The notes: generated from the letters alone by a model not told the origin. 64,000 bases of DNA from Bacillus weihaiensis (GCF_001889165.1 NZ_CP016020.1:1-64000); one strand, 5' to 3'; shown: positions 11,730-20,921, numbered from the stretch's first letter. Numbers and translations are program-made.

Positions 11730-12248
11730 ATGAAATTTTTAATGAACTTTGGAGATACAAACTTTATTGGAGTAGCAAACGCTAGTGAATACAAAGCATT
11801 CGTAGGAGAAGATTGGGAATTAGATAGTCTCTTACGACATTTCGGAGACGAGATGAAGTGTGGACATATTTTGGTTTTTCAAATGACTGAAGAAGGCATT
11901 GAACATTCCTGGAGAGTAGAAGTTAAAATAGGTACGGCAGAAATAGCTGATCCATGCTTTAGGAAAGCAGTAGGGTACTTGGAAGTAACGGAGAACCAAC
12001 TATATTTAGTGGATTATGATTGCCTTACAATGGCTGCTCAGTTTAAAAATCACAATGTACCTAATCGCAATTGCTCTATAAATAAAATCAAAATAGATAA
12101 CGGTACATATAAGGTTGAAGTAGTTCAATATTATAACGTAGATAAAGATGAGTATATTGGGAGATCTGATACAGACGTTTTACTACATTTCATAAAGGGA
12201 GCAGCCAGCTTACCGATAGCAGATCGTGTATTTTGGTGTACAAATTAA
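11730..12248 (+). CDS. Unknown 172-residue cytosolic protein, possible immunity protein
   Basis: I do not recognise the family. The product begins MKFLMNFGDTNFIGVANASE and looks soluble, with no signal peptide or membrane helix, mixed strand and helix, and two cysteine-containing stretches (CGHILVF near residue 45, DYDCLTM near 98). It has a good GGAGG site before the ATG at 11730. Its place directly after the ywqH/ywqI partners, where toxin and immunity genes usually sit, makes an orphan immunity role conceivable, but that rests on position only. A hairpin separates it from ywqI, so it may be transcribed separately. Confidence 0.6.
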   Translation: MKFLMNFGDTNFIGVANASEYKAFVGEDWELDSLLRHFGDEMKCGHILVFQMTEEGIEHSWRVEVKIGTAEIADPCFRKAVGYLEVTENQLYLVDYDCLTMAAQFKNHNVPNRNCSINKIKIDNGTYKVEVVQYYNVDKDEYIGRSDTDVLLHFIKGAASLPIADRVFWCTN

Positions 12249-12275
12249 GTGAATAGGCTGTTTTCACATAGATTG

Positions 12276-12470
12276 TTAGTTTCTATGCCTCTTACTATCT
12301 AGTTTGCTCACTTCAATAATTAAACAAATTAACAGACCTGAGAATACTCCGAAATAAGTAGAATAGACTAATGAACTATCCGGTGCGTTAACTGCACTCG
12401 CAATAAACAAACAACTTATAAAGCCCATCATTCCACCGGCAATAATCGCTACTACTATTCTAATAAGCAT
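12276..12470 (-). CDS. Small two-helix membrane protein
   Basis: A 64-residue protein starting at the ATG read at 12470-12468, chosen because GGGGAGG precedes it by nine bases; an upstream extension to 12524 lacks such a site. It contains two hydrophobic segments (residues about 3-27 and 35-52), the first glycine-rich (AIIAGGMMG), and a basic tail. Function unknown. It is convergent with the 172-residue gene upstream of it. Confidence 0.6.
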   Translation of the reverse strand: MLIRIVVAIIAGGMMGFISCLFIASAVNAPDSSLVYSTYFGVFSGLLICLIIEVSKLDSKRHRN

Positions 12471-12568
12471 AAAAAAAATCCTCCCCAAGTTTATCAATAT
12501 TTTTTGTTCTGTTAGTTTAAGCACTTTTCTTCACAGTTACAGTTTTGACATCTATTTTAACATAAAAT

Positions 12569-12598
12569 TACAATTGTTGCGTTGACACAGCAATTGTC
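12569..12598. promoter_or_regulatory. Inverted repeat CAATTGTTG/CAGCAATTG
   Basis: CAATTGTTG at 12571-12579 faces CAGCAATTG at 12588-12596, an eight-of-nine dyad with an eight-base centre. It lies about 100 bases upstream of the small membrane gene on the minus strand, next to a TTAAAAT-like -10, so it could be an operator. No regulator is assigned. Confidence 0.3.
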
Positions 12599-12675
12599 AC
12601 AATGTTACAAGGTGCAATTTCGAATGATATTTCGAGTGTTTAGATCCAATAAACATGAATATATAAAGAAAAAAC

Positions 12676-12710
12676 AACAGACTAAATCATATGCGATTTA
12701 GTCTGTTTAT
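12676..12710. terminator. Bidirectional hairpin terminator
   Basis: AACAGACTAAATC at 12676-12688 pairs with GATTTAGTCTGTT at 12695-12707. It has an A-run on the left and T-rich sequence on the right, so it can work in both directions. It lies between the small membrane gene and the chemoreceptor gene. Confidence 0.65.
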
Positions 12711-12898
12711 TAGTGTGCTATTTTAAATGGTTCTCCACTGAAATGGACCTACTTACATGATAAGGAAGGGCTTTTAGTGCCAAAAAGAGTTAATTAATAA
12801 GAGGAATAAGGATAAGCCAAAATGGAAAAGAAGGCAGAGAACACCTTCATTCCAATTTGCTTTATTTCCCCTAGAATTAATAAGGACCTGCGATGCTT

Positions 12899-14584
12899 TT
12901 AAAATTTAAAGCGGTTGACGATCTTCTGTAATTCTTCAGCTAAATGTGAGAGCGAGAAGGCTGCATCAGATATCTCTTCTAGAGAGCCTAATTGTTCTTG
13001 TGTAGCTATAGCGATAGCTTCAGAGCTAGAAGATGTTTCTTTCGTTCCTACTTCAAGAGTTGAAAGGGTATATTGAATACCTTCAACACCAGAAGTTAAT
13101 TGTTGTGTTGCAGAAGCCACCTCTTGAATTTGGGAGGCTACTTGTCCGATTAGACTTAATATCTCACTAAATTGATGGTTCGTATCAGTCACTAAGTTCA
13201 TACCTAAATGGACATTTTGCTGAACGTTTTTAATATTATTTTCCGTATCCTTCGAGTCAGTTTCAATTGTGGAAACTAATCGTTTAATATGACCGGCAGA
13301 TTTGTTTGTTTCGTCAGCCAGCTTTCGAACTTCTTCTGCTACTACGGCAAAGCCTTTTCCATATTCTCCTGCCCGAGCAGCTTCAATGGCTGCGTTCAAT
13401 GCAAGCAGATTTGTTTGTTCTGAAATAGTACTAATTAGAGAAGTGATATCACTAATCTCAGTTGTACTGTTTACTAATGATTCTAATCCAGTACCAGCTT
13501 CGTGAACAGATTGACTAATTAATGTCATTTGATTTGCCATCTTATTTAAAGTAGAGGCACCCATTTCTGCCTTATCTCTCATAAAAGAGGAATTCTCTGC
13601 AATATTGCTCGTATTAACCGTCACTTCGGATAGGTTGTCTAGTATCTCATTAATTGATTTTGAACTTTCTTCTGTCAGAGAACTTTGAGTTGTACTCGCT
13701 AAGGCAATGTCCTTCATTGAGTTAGATACATGATTAGATGTCATTTTAGATTGTTCAGCACTTGCCGATAATTCTTCGGAAGAAGCAGCGACTTGCTCCG
13801 ATGAGTCGCTTATTTGTCTGACGATACTTCCTAGTGAATGAATAAAAGTATTAAATGATCTAGCGAGCTGACTAAATTCATCTTTCCCCTTAATTGTAAT
13901 CGTTTGGGTCAGATCTGCTTCTCCTTGTGCAATATCTTCAAGTTGTCTATTTAAGCTTTTAAGAGACCCTAAGGTAGATCTTAGAAGGAGTGTGCTGAAC
14001 AAAATGCTTACTATAATTGTAGTTGTTGTTACGATTAGGATGAACCATTTACTGATGGTTGCAGATTTTTTAATATCTGCTTTTAAGCTCTCAACATCCT
14101 TATCTAATTGATCAACTACTTCATTTACGGACGGATCCAGTACATCCTTTCTTAGTGTTCTCTCTTCACCAAAGTGCATGGATTTAGCCAGGTCGGGACT
14201 TGTGGAAAATTGAGATACCACTTCCTGATTCAAGCTCCAATATTCTGTGAAGTTTTTTTGGATGTCCTCGACATTCGATCTATATTTTTGGTTATGGATG
14301 AGGGACTTCAATTGCTCTAAAGTAGTGAAAATATCTTCTGCTTTTTCTTTCATTCCCTCAGTAAACTCTTTTTCCCCAGTGATGATAAAAGCTCTTTCAT
14401 CATTTGATAATCCCGCTAACCTGTATTGGATATGTTTAATTTTATTTTGAACCTCCATTTTATCTGTTAAAAGCTCATCCTTTTTGACAGTAGAGGAGTT
14501 AATGAAAATAGATAAGCCTCCAATTAGCAATAATGAAAAAATTAAAATGGAGATAATACCTAAAAGTTTTGTTCTCATCTTCAC
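12899..14584 (-). CDS. Methyl-accepting chemotaxis protein
   Basis: A 561-residue transmembrane chemoreceptor that passes ligand signals to CheA/CheW. Membrane helices at residues about 7-29 and 180-201 flank an extracellular sensor of about 150 residues that is mostly helical (four-helix-bundle or CHASE3-like). A HAMP linker (about 203-255) and a long coiled-coil signalling domain follow, with the conserved tip [20 protein letters not shown] and [13 protein letters not shown]. The ligand cannot be told. It is transcribed alone; a sigma-D-like promoter lies upstream at 14685-14710. Size and layout are like the Bacillus YvaQ class. Confidence 0.92.
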   Translation of the reverse strand: MKMRTKLLGIISILIFSLLLIGGLSIFINSSTVKKDELLTDKMEVQNKIKHIQYRLAGLSNDERAFIITGEKEFTEGMKEKAEDIFTTLEQLKSLIHNQKYRSNVEDIQKNFTEYWSLNQEVVSQFSTSPDLAKSMHFGEERTLRKDVLDPSVNEVVDQLDKDVESLKADIKKSATISKWFILIVTTTTIIVSILFSTLLLRSTLGSLKSLNRQLEDIAQGEADLTQTITIKGKDEFSQLARSFNTFIHSLGSIVRQISDSSEQVAASSEELSASAEQSKMTSNHVSNSMKDIALASTTQSSLTEESSKSINEILDNLSEVTVNTSNIAENSSFMRDKAEMGASTLNKMANQMTLISQSVHEAGTGLESLVNSTTEISDITSLISTISEQTNLLALNAAIEAARAGEYGKGFAVVAEEVRKLADETNKSAGHIKRLVSTIETDSKDTENNIKNVQQNVHLGMNLVTDTNHQFSEILSLIGQVASQIQEVASATQQLTSGVEGIQYTLSTLEVGTKETSSSSEAIAIATQEQLGSLEEISDAAFSLSHLAEELQKIVNRFKF

Positions 14585-14684
14585 GTGTGCATTTTCCTTT
14601 CATTGTTACATTTTTTAAGAAAATAAAGGCTAATGAACCTTTCATATAAAAATTTTTTAAGGTCGATTTATATGTCTGTACTAT

Positions 14685-14710
14685 ATATCGACAAATTTAG
14701 ACAAATTATA
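14685..14710 (-). promoter_or_regulatory. Candidate sigma-D promoter of the chemoreceptor gene
   Basis: Read on the minus strand, GTCGATAT (14692-14685) differs by one base from the sigma-D -10 GCCGATAT. A TATA-like -35 lies 14 bases upstream (14710-14707). Motility and chemotaxis genes of Bacillus are typically sigma-D controlled. The -35 match is poor. Confidence 0.4.
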
Positions 14711-14849
14711 AGGGGACTTTTATTAGTTTAGAAAACTGTTGATACATGAGGTGGATAAATCTTACCTAAGAGGCATACAGCCTACCATTAATCTATTAAA
14801 GCTAAAGCGTGGGTGAAAAGGTCTTACGTGATATGCTACTAGAAAAAGG

Positions 14850-14885
14850 CATGTAAAAACGCACAGACATGATAACCTGTGCGTT
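14850..14885 (-). terminator. Terminator downstream of iadA
   Basis: On the minus strand AACGCACAG (14885-14877) pairs with CTGTGCGTT (14866-14858) and is followed by a T-run. It lies about 110 bases after the iadA stop. The remainder of 14586-14995 shows no gene. Confidence 0.6.
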
Positions 14886-14995
14886 ACGTGATTTATTGAT
14901 TTCTATTTGTTGCTAAAGTTGAATTGCTACTAGCGTAATCCTTAGTTAATGAAAGGCTAGCTGGGACAAGTATGCTTTGTTTTTGACAATCTCTT

Positions 14996-16168
14996 CTATT
15001 CAAACGTTCCTTTCACAATCGCTTCACCATTTTCAACCATTTGTTTTCCTCTAGCCCATACGGATTGTATCGTTAGCTGCTCGTCTAATAAAACGAGATC
15101 TGCGTCTTTTCCTATCTTGATTTCACCCTTTTGCTGAAGCTTGAGAATCCTAGCAGGGTTACTTGTTATTACTTTAAGTGCGGTTGATAGGTCGATGTTT
15201 TCCTGTTGAACAGCTTGTTTTACTTCTTGGAAGAGAGTACTAACGTTCCCGATTTTGAGACCAATCATTTCACCGTGCTGATCAAAGTCTGGTAGGCTTG
15301 CTTGACCGTCTGAAGTGAAGGTGATTTGTTCGATTGGGACACTGGCTTCAAGCATGCGTTTTAATCCCGTACTACATTTTACTTCGCCTTCTTCTAGAAA
15401 TTTAGGAATCGTACTAGTCGTGAAATCAACCCAGCCACCTTGGAGAGCGTATTGAATGCCAGCTTCAAAGAGGTGTGGATTTCGATTAATATGTGTAGGA
15501 TAAAACTGACGAATAGGGAGATCAGTTGATGAGACAACATCTAATAGTAAATCCAAGTGTTGAAGACTGTCACCAACGTGAATATTTACAATTCCTGCTT
15601 TACCTGATAACATTCCACCAATTCGTGCAGCTGAGGCAAGCTTTGCAATTTCTTCAACAGTTGGTTGAGAAGATCGGTGGTCACTTATGGCGATCTCGCC
15701 AACTCCGATAATCTTATCAATAAGTATTAGATCGTCTTCAATTTTACCTGTAAGTGTTTTAACTGGTACTTGGTAGGAGCCCGTATGGACGTAGCAGGTG
15801 ATGCCTTCCTCCTCGAGCGCCCTTGCTTTTGCTAAGAGATTGGGCATTGTGCGCGTAGTGCCATCTGTACCTATAACGCCGACAAGTGTTGTTATACCTG
15901 CAGTTGTAGCCTGCGATAATTGTATTTCGGGGGTGCGCGTCTTGTAACTACCTTCGCCACCACCACCCGTGATATGAACATGTGAATCAATAAACCCAGG
16001 TACCACCTTTAAACCACTAGCATCAATGACCTTCATATTAACAAATGAAGATGGCAAAAGAGTAATTTCATCTTCAATAAAGCCGATTTTATCATGTGTG
16101 AGGAGAAGATCCTTCTTCCCTATATAATCCGGTGCATAAACCTCACCGTTTTTAATGAGAGTTAACAT
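14996..16168 (-). CDS. iadA: Isoaspartyl (beta-aspartyl) dipeptidase
   Basis: A 390-residue amidohydrolase-superfamily enzyme that cleaves beta-aspartyl dipeptides formed by protein ageing. The metal-binding strand is GFIDSHVHITGGGGEGSY (H-x-H at residues about 64-66); further ligand and substrate stretches are EIAISDHRSS, IVNIHVGDS, YPTHINRNP and TFTSDGQASLP (catalytic Asp). These are the diagnostic motifs of IadA. The start ATG at 16168 has an AAGGAG site immediately next to a 44-base inverted repeat. It lies 67 bases downstream of pepT on the same strand, so the two peptidase genes may be cotranscribed, both serving peptide recycling. Confidence 0.93.
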   Translation of the reverse strand: MLTLIKNGEVYAPDYIGKKDLLLTHDKIGFIEDEITLLPSSFVNMKVIDASGLKVVPGFIDSHVHITGGGGEGSYKTRTPEIQLSQATTAGITTLVGVIGTDGTTRTMPNLLAKARALEEEGITCYVHTGSYQVPVKTLTGKIEDDLILIDKIIGVGEIAISDHRSSQPTVEEIAKLASAARIGGMLSGKAGIVNIHVGDSLQHLDLLLDVVSSTDLPIRQFYPTHINRNPHLFEAGIQYALQGGWVDFTTSTIPKFLEEGEVKCSTGLKRMLEASVPIEQITFTSDGQASLPDFDQHGEMIGLKIGNVSTLFQEVKQAVQQENIDLSTALKVITSNPARILKLQQKGEIKIGKDADLVLLDEQLTIQSVWARGKQMVENGEAIVKGTFE

Positions 16169-16187
16169 ATTGAGATTCTCCTTTTAA

Positions 16188-16231
16188 GGTGCCAGTCCCC
16201 CAGTGCGTTAAAGCGCTGGGGGACTGGCACC
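16188..16231. repeat. 44-base inverted repeat between pepT and iadA
   Basis: GGTGCCAGTCCCCCAG at the left is mirrored exactly by CTGGGGGACTGGCACC at the right, around a short AT-rich loop. There is no T-run, so it is not a classical terminator. It ends about six bases before the iadA ribosome binding site. GGTGCCAG also appears inside the repeat element at 28230-28359. This looks like a small dispersed palindromic element, or an RNA processing or stability hairpin. Confidence 0.8.
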
Positions 16232-16235
16232 ACTA

Positions 16236-17465
16236 TTAGCTTTGTTCGAATAGCTTGCAGATTTCGACGATCGTTTGGGTGCTTTTTTCCATGTTTTCAA
16301 TTGAGATAAATTCAAATTTACCGTGGAAGTTTTCGCCACCCGTAAAGACATTCGGTGTTGGAAGTCCCATATAAGATAGCTGTGATCCGTCTGTACCGCC
16401 ACGAATAGGTTCTACGATTGGCTCAATTCCAAGGTTCTCCATCGCTTGATGTGCGACATCCACGATGTATTTAACGGGTTCAATTTTATCTCTCATATTG
16501 TAATATTGATCATTTAGTTCCAATATGATGGCTTCTTCGCCGTAAACACCTTTAAATTCGGCAACGAGTTCAGTTAGTTTCGCCTTTCTCTCCTCGAATG
16601 CATCTTTATCGTGATCACGAATGATATAGTGGACTTTTGTTTCTTCTACGTCACCCTCTATTGAAATGAGATGGAAGAAACCTTCGTAGCCCTCTGTAAA
16701 TTCAGGAGCCTCCATAGCAGGTAATTTACTTTGGAAAGCCATCGCAATTTTAGCGGAGTTCACCATTTTTGCTTTAGCTGTACCTGGGTGAACATTATTT
16801 CCTTTGAATGTAATTTTCGCGGCTGCTGCGTTAAAGCTTTCATATTGAAGCTCCCCTAAAGGACCACCATCAATTGTGTAAGCAAAGTTAGCGCCAAAAG
16901 CCTTTACATCAAATTTATGTGGACCACGGCCGATTTCTTCATCAGGTGTGAACGCAACACGGATCTTCCCATGCTTAATGTCAGGATTAGAGATCAGGTA
17001 TTGCATGGCTGTCATAATTTCGGCAATGCCGGCCTTATTGTCTGCACCCAATAATGTCGTACCATCCGTTGTCATTAATGTGTGACCTTCGTAATTTTTT
17101 AGGCTTGGGAATTGGGAAGGAGACATAATGACCTGTAAAGCTTCATTTAGGACAATGTCTTTCCCGTCATAATGTTGGACTAGCTGAGGACTGACATTTT
17201 TTCCTGTGAAATCCGTTGCCGTATCAACATGTGCTAAAAATCCAATTGTCGGGACTTCCTTATCTGTGTTTGAAGGAAGCGTTGCCATCACATAGCCATT
17301 TTCATCAATTGTGACCTCCGACATTCCGATTTCCTTCAGTTCCTCTACAAGCATATTGGCTAATGTTAATTGACCAGGTGTTGATGGGCACACCTCATTT
17401 TGTTCGTTTGATTGTGTATCAACCTTCACATAACGCGTTAATCTTGTTATTAAATCCTGTTTCAT
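16236..17465 (-). CDS. pepT: Peptidase T (tripeptide aminopeptidase)
   Basis: A 409-residue M20-family di-zinc aminopeptidase releasing the N-terminal residue of tripeptides in the cytosol. Ligand motifs are in place: [11 protein letters not shown] (H and D near residues 78-80), [13 protein letters not shown] (D near 140), [10 protein letters not shown] (catalytic and ligand Glu near 173-174), [10 protein letters not shown] (D near 196) and [11 protein letters not shown] (H near 378). Length is normal. The gene follows the rhodopsin gene on the same strand, but a terminator hairpin stands between them. Confidence 0.95.
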   Translation of the reverse strand: MKQDLITRLTRYVKVDTQSNEQNEVCPSTPGQLTLANMLVEELKEIGMSEVTIDENGYVMATLPSNTDKEVPTIGFLAHVDTATDFTGKNVSPQLVQHYDGKDIVLNEALQVIMSPSQFPSLKNYEGHTLMTTDGTTLLGADNKAGIAEIMTAMQYLISNPDIKHGKIRVAFTPDEEIGRGPHKFDVKAFGANFAYTIDGGPLGELQYESFNAAAAKITFKGNNVHPGTAKAKMVNSAKIAMAFQSKLPAMEAPEFTEGYEGFFHLISIEGDVEETKVHYIIRDHDKDAFEERKAKLTELVAEFKGVYGEEAIILELNDQYYNMRDKIEPVKYIVDVAHQAMENLGIEPIVEPIRGGTDGSQLSYMGLPTPNVFTGGENFHGKFEFISIENMEKSTQTIVEICKLFEQS

Positions 17466-17512
17466 ATGTATTCCCCTTCCTTATAGTAGGATAGCTTTAT
17501 CATATCATTTTC

Positions 17513-17547
17513 AATAAAAAAATGCCCTGTGAACTAATCACAAGGCT
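17513..17547 (-). terminator. Terminator of the rhodopsin gene
   Basis: On the minus strand GCCTTGTGA and TTCACAGGGC form a stem followed by seven T. The stop codon TGA of the rhodopsin gene (17540-17538) lies inside the first arm. This makes the rhodopsin gene largely monocistronic and separates it from pepT. Confidence 0.75.
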
Positions 17548-18230
17548 CTTCCTTTTTCTAAATGTCGTAATCCATTTAAATCTAGAATGCTAAATCCAAC
17601 CTTTGAGAAAATAGGTAAGAAGATAAACGCGATTAACTCGGTTGTTGCTTGTGCTAATCCTAAACCAGATGGACCCAGTAGCCAAACGGTAGGATAGCTA
17701 ATCCAAAACACCGTTAAGTACGCAGCGGTACGCGTATAATGACTAGATAACTGCTTTCCACCTCGGACCGCTATTTTTCGTAGTGGATACCATATGATAT
17801 AAAGAATAATAAACAAAGCGACAACTCCAAGGAGATACCAAATATACTTGATGTTTTCACTTGAAAAGTCGGCTATAAGTCCCGTTAAAATCATAAATAC
17901 ATCAGCAAACACTAGAGATATAATTAACGTTTTATTTTTCTTCTCAAAAAACATAGCAGTAAATGCTAGAGCAATAAGCAGCATAGGCGTTGTCACGACC
18001 CAATCAATGTATCTTGCAAAATAAATGGTTTTCTCTGGTTTTTCTAATAAACCTTGTCCTAAAGCGATGGATAAATAGGCAGCTCCAGACCAGAGTGGTA
18101 TTAAGGTCGCTACTAAATATTCATATTTAGGCACACCTTCCGTTTTTTTACTAATCGTATAAAAATAAAAAGCACCCGAAAGCATAACGAAAACGTAAAA
18201 ATAGTGAAGAGTAACACTTAAATCATTCAA
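17538..18230 (-). CDS. Microbial (type 1) rhodopsin, Anabaena-sensory-rhodopsin-like
   Basis: A 230-residue seven-helix retinal protein. I place the start at the TTG read from 18230, six bases after AGAGGTGG; an in-frame TTG at 18248 lacks a site. Helix C reads ARYIDWVVTTPMLL, giving R73, D76 (counterion), T80 and A87 at the position of the bacteriorhodopsin donor Asp96. Helix F has WISYPTVWLLGPSG. Helix G has FLPIFSKVGFSILDL, with K210 for retinal and P206 where pumps have Asp212. Pro at that position and loss of the donor are features of Anabaena sensory rhodopsin, so a sensory or photochromic role is more likely than fast pumping. No transducer or retinal-synthesis gene is adjacent; the transcript ends at its own terminator. 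Bacillus coahuilensis is known to carry such a protein. Confidence 0.93.
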   Translation of the reverse strand: MNDLSVTLHYFYVFVMLSGAFYFYTISKKTEGVPKYEYLVATLIPLWSGAAYLSIALGQGLLEKPEKTIYFARYIDWVVTTPMLLIALAFTAMFFEKKNKTLIISLVFADVFMILTGLIADFSSENIKYIWYLLGVVALFIILYIIWYPLRKIAVRGGKQLSSHYTRTAAYLTVFWISYPTVWLLGPSGLGLAQATTELIAFIFLPIFSKVGFSILDLNGLRHLEKGRAL

Positions 18231-18332
18231 AAAACCCACCTCTAACAATGTTTTATACGTTAAGCTATGTCCAATTAGAGCCTATGTTAATCACTGTGGT
18301 GGTTATTAGATTCAATAATCCCTAAAAAATTC

Positions 18333-18375
18333 ATAAACAAAAAGCATGAAGGCTACCCTCCATACTTTTTGTTTA
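18333..18375. terminator. Terminator at the end of the tre operon
   Basis: ATAAACAAAAAGCATG with AAGG and its near-mirror around a four-base loop form a long hairpin with A- and T-runs at the ends. On the minus strand it begins at the treR stop codon. It probably ends the trePAR transcript. Confidence 0.7.
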
Positions 18376-19089
18376 TACACCCCGTCTCGCAAAATCGACA
18401 AATCGGAATTTATCTAAGCGATGGCGAGATTCTGTATATTGAAACAAACTAGCGTTTTCTAAGTAAACATAATTCTTAACGACGACAATATGGGAAAAAC
18501 CTTCTAAGTCAAGGTATTCGCGGTCCTCATTCGTGCAATCCTCGACAACGATTTCCTTCTTCGCAAAGCTAATGGAAAGCTTTAATTGCTTTTCAAGGTA
18601 TTCATAAATGGAGCTCTCACAGATTTGTGTGGTTAGCATAGGAACGTATTTTTTGAGGAAATAGTCTTTATCTAGAATGACATTCTCAACGCCAATTTTT
18701 CTTGATCGAACAACCTTCCAAACCTCGTCCTTGCTAGAAGCTTGAAGCTGTTGCTTAATAAAGGGCTCTGGTTTGATTAAGCCAAGATTATGAACTGTCG
18801 TTATCGGCTGCATATTCAAATTGTTTGAAACCTCTTTAAAGCTGACAAGTCCTGAAATAGGAAAACTCATCTTCTGTACATCAAGAACAATAGAGCCTTT
18901 GCCACGAATTTTTTGGATAAACCCGTTTTGACTCAATAGATTTAACGCTTTACGGATGGTCTCCCGACTTGTTTCGTATCGTTCTGCGAGTTCATTCTCT
19001 GAAGGAAGGACCTCGCCTGCTTTTATTTCCCCGTGCTTTATTTTATCTGACCACTCTTTATAAATATTCATATATTTATTCGTTCGCAT
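18373..19089 (-). CDS. treR: Trehalose operon repressor TreR (GntR family)
   Basis: A GntR/HutC-type repressor of trehalose uptake, with trehalose-6-phosphate as inducer in Bacillus subtilis. The N-terminal winged helix contains LPSENELAERYETSRETIRK and ALNLLSQNGFIQKIRGKGS. The C-terminal UTRA effector domain ends TESRHRLDKFRFVDFARRG, almost the same as TreR of Bacillus subtilis. The start is uncertain: I use the ATG at 19089 (MRTNKYMNIYKEW), matching the family N-terminus, but an in-frame ATG exists at 19134 and neither has a strong ribosome site. It is the last gene of the operon and its likely targets are the two palindromes before treP. Confidence 0.93.
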   Translation of the reverse strand: MRTNKYMNIYKEWSDKIKHGEIKAGEVLPSENELAERYETSRETIRKALNLLSQNGFIQKIRGKGSIVLDVQKMSFPISGLVSFKEVSNNLNMQPITTVHNLGLIKPEPFIKQQLQASSKDEVWKVVRSRKIGVENVILDKDYFLKKYVPMLTTQICESSIYEYLEKQLKLSISFAKKEIVVEDCTNEDREYLDLEGFSHIVVVKNYVYLENASLFQYTESRHRLDKFRFVDFARRGV

Positions 19090-19159
19090 CATCATCACCG
19101 ACTTAATTTTACCATGAACGATGTATCGGTGCATAAGGTGCTTTTACAAGTAGGTCTTG

Positions 19160-20827
19160 TTATTTTTTCATATAGTACACAATAGATTCGTACGGTCTAA
19201 GTTCTATTTTTTCACTAGTAGTTGAAGAGTCAGCATAATTTGATAATAAAATTTCACGAGATAACCCTGCCATAGTTATTTCTTTTGGTAGTTCAAACAT
19301 CGTTTTTTCTTCATAAAAATTATTGACAACGACTAGCATTTCGTGATCAGTTTCCCTTACATAGGCAAAGATTTGCTCATGATTAGGCAGTAGAAGCTGA
19401 TAGCTGCCATCTGTTATCACATCATATGTTTTTCTTAATGAAATCAATTTTTGGTAGTGATAGAAAATGGAGCTTTCGTCACTTAAAGCCTTCTTTGCAT
19501 TTATCTCTTTATAGTTGTTAGCGACTGAAATCCAAGGTGTCCCATTTGTAAATCCTGCATGATTCGTTTCATCCCATTGCACAGGTGTCCTTGAGTTGTC
19601 ACGAGATTTTCTTTTTAAAATGTCAAGAATGTCTTGTTCAGAGTATCCTTTTTCTTTCAAAATGGTATACATATTTAGGCTTTCAACATCTCTGTAATCA
19701 TGAATAGAATCGAATTTCGGGTCTGTCATTCCAAATTCTTCTCCTTGATAGATATAAGGAGTCCCCTGCATCATATGAATCGTGGTTGCAAGCATTTTTG
19801 CTGATTCGTTATGGTAGTTTCCGTCATTTCCGTATCGAGAAACAACTCTTGGTTGATCGTGATTACACCAAAATAATGCATTCCAACCATTGCCTTCGTT
19901 CATGCCAATTTGCCATGTTGAAAGAATCTTTTTAAGAGCCTTAAAGTCCATGTCACCAATCGCCCATTTTTCACCGTTTGGATAATCGACTTTTAAGTGG
20001 TGGAAATTGAATGTCATGCTTAACTCTTGACGCTCAGGATTAGAATACTGGATGCAATGATCAATCGTGGTAGAGGACATTTCACCTACCGTCATACTAT
20101 CGTATTTTGAAAAGACCTTCTGATTCATTTCGTGCATAAACTCATGTACACGAGGACCGTCTGTATAAAATTTACGTCCATCACCAGGTGCAACAGAACC
20201 GTCATCGTCAGGGAAGCTTTGGTCTTTAGAGATTAAGTTAATTACATCAAGTCGGAAGCCATCGACACCTTTTTGGAACCAAAAGTCCATCATGCTATAA
20301 ACCTCTTGACGTAATTCGTCATTTTCCCAATTCAAATCTGCTTGAGTTACATCAAATAGGTGAAGATAATATTGACCAGTCGTTTCATCGAGCTTCCATG
20401 CTGAACCGCCAAACTTAGATTGCCAGTTTGTTGCTTCATCTCTCCAAATGTAGTAATCACGATATTTATTATCCTTAGAGGAAGACGCCTGCTTAAACCA
20501 TTCATGCTCTGTTGAAGTATGATTTACAACAATATCCATAATGATCTTAATATGGCGCTTATGAGCTTCCTCTACTAGCTGATCAAAATCCTCAATAGAT
20601 CCGTATTCTTCATGAATAGAGAAATAATCGCTAATATCATAGCCGTTATCACGCTGAGGAGATTGATAGATAGGCGTTAACCAAATAACATCTACACCCA
20701 GCTTCTCTAAGTAATCAAGCTTTTCGATGATTCCTTGAAGATCGCCAACACCATTTCCTTGTGTATCATTAAAGCTCTTTGGATATATTTGATAGACGAC
20801 TGATTTTTTCCACCAAGGTTGTTCCAT
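19160..20827 (-). CDS. treA: Trehalose-6-phosphate hydrolase (phospho-alpha-1,1-glucosidase)
   Basis: A GH13 enzyme of 555 residues splitting trehalose 6-phosphate into glucose and glucose 6-phosphate. Motifs: QIYPKSFNDTQGNGVGDL at the N-terminus, MDIVVNHTS, DGFRLDVINLIS (nucleophile Asp), VGEMSS (acid/base Glu), and WCNHDQPRVVSRYG (transition-state Asp). The start ATG at 20827 follows TGGTGG at a normal distance; the five-codon upstream extension is not needed. It lies 70 bases before treR and 460 bases after treP. That long gap contains a perfect 15-base inverted repeat and a 21-bp repeat array. Confidence 0.95.
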   Translation of the reverse strand: MEQPWWKKSVVYQIYPKSFNDTQGNGVGDLQGIIEKLDYLEKLGVDVIWLTPIYQSPQRDNGYDISDYFSIHEEYGSIEDFDQLVEEAHKRHIKIIMDIVVNHTSTEHEWFKQASSSKDNKYRDYYIWRDEATNWQSKFGGSAWKLDETTGQYYLHLFDVTQADLNWENDELRQEVYSMMDFWFQKGVDGFRLDVINLISKDQSFPDDDGSVAPGDGRKFYTDGPRVHEFMHEMNQKVFSKYDSMTVGEMSSTTIDHCIQYSNPERQELSMTFNFHHLKVDYPNGEKWAIGDMDFKALKKILSTWQIGMNEGNGWNALFWCNHDQPRVVSRYGNDGNYHNESAKMLATTIHMMQGTPYIYQGEEFGMTDPKFDSIHDYRDVESLNMYTILKEKGYSEQDILDILKRKSRDNSRTPVQWDETNHAGFTNGTPWISVANNYKEINAKKALSDESSIFYHYQKLISLRKTYDVITDGSYQLLLPNHEQIFAYVRETDHEMLVVVNNFYEEKTMFELPKEITMAGLSREILLSNYADSSTTSEKIELRPYESIVYYMKK

Positions 20828-20875
20828 ATCTAGCACCACCATGTAAGTATTTTTTTTCCGAGGTAAAAGGAAGAG

Positions 20876-20921
20876 ACGATACCATCAGGAAACTTGTACT
20901 TGTTACTCCTGATGGTATCGT
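20876..20921. repeat. Perfect 15-bp inverted repeat in the treP-treA gap
   Basis: ACGATACCATCAGGA at 20876-20890 is mirrored exactly at 20907-20921 around a 16-base loop. In the minus-strand tre transcript it would fold about 50 bases before treA. No T-run follows, so it may act as a processing or stabilising hairpin or partial attenuator rather than a full terminator. Confidence 0.8.

Noticed and set aside
12899-14584. Chemoreceptor as transducer of the rhodopsin
   Set aside because: It has a large extracellular sensor domain and lies about 3 kb away, beyond iadA and pepT and a terminator. Rhodopsin transducers usually have small outer loops and are adjacent and coupled.
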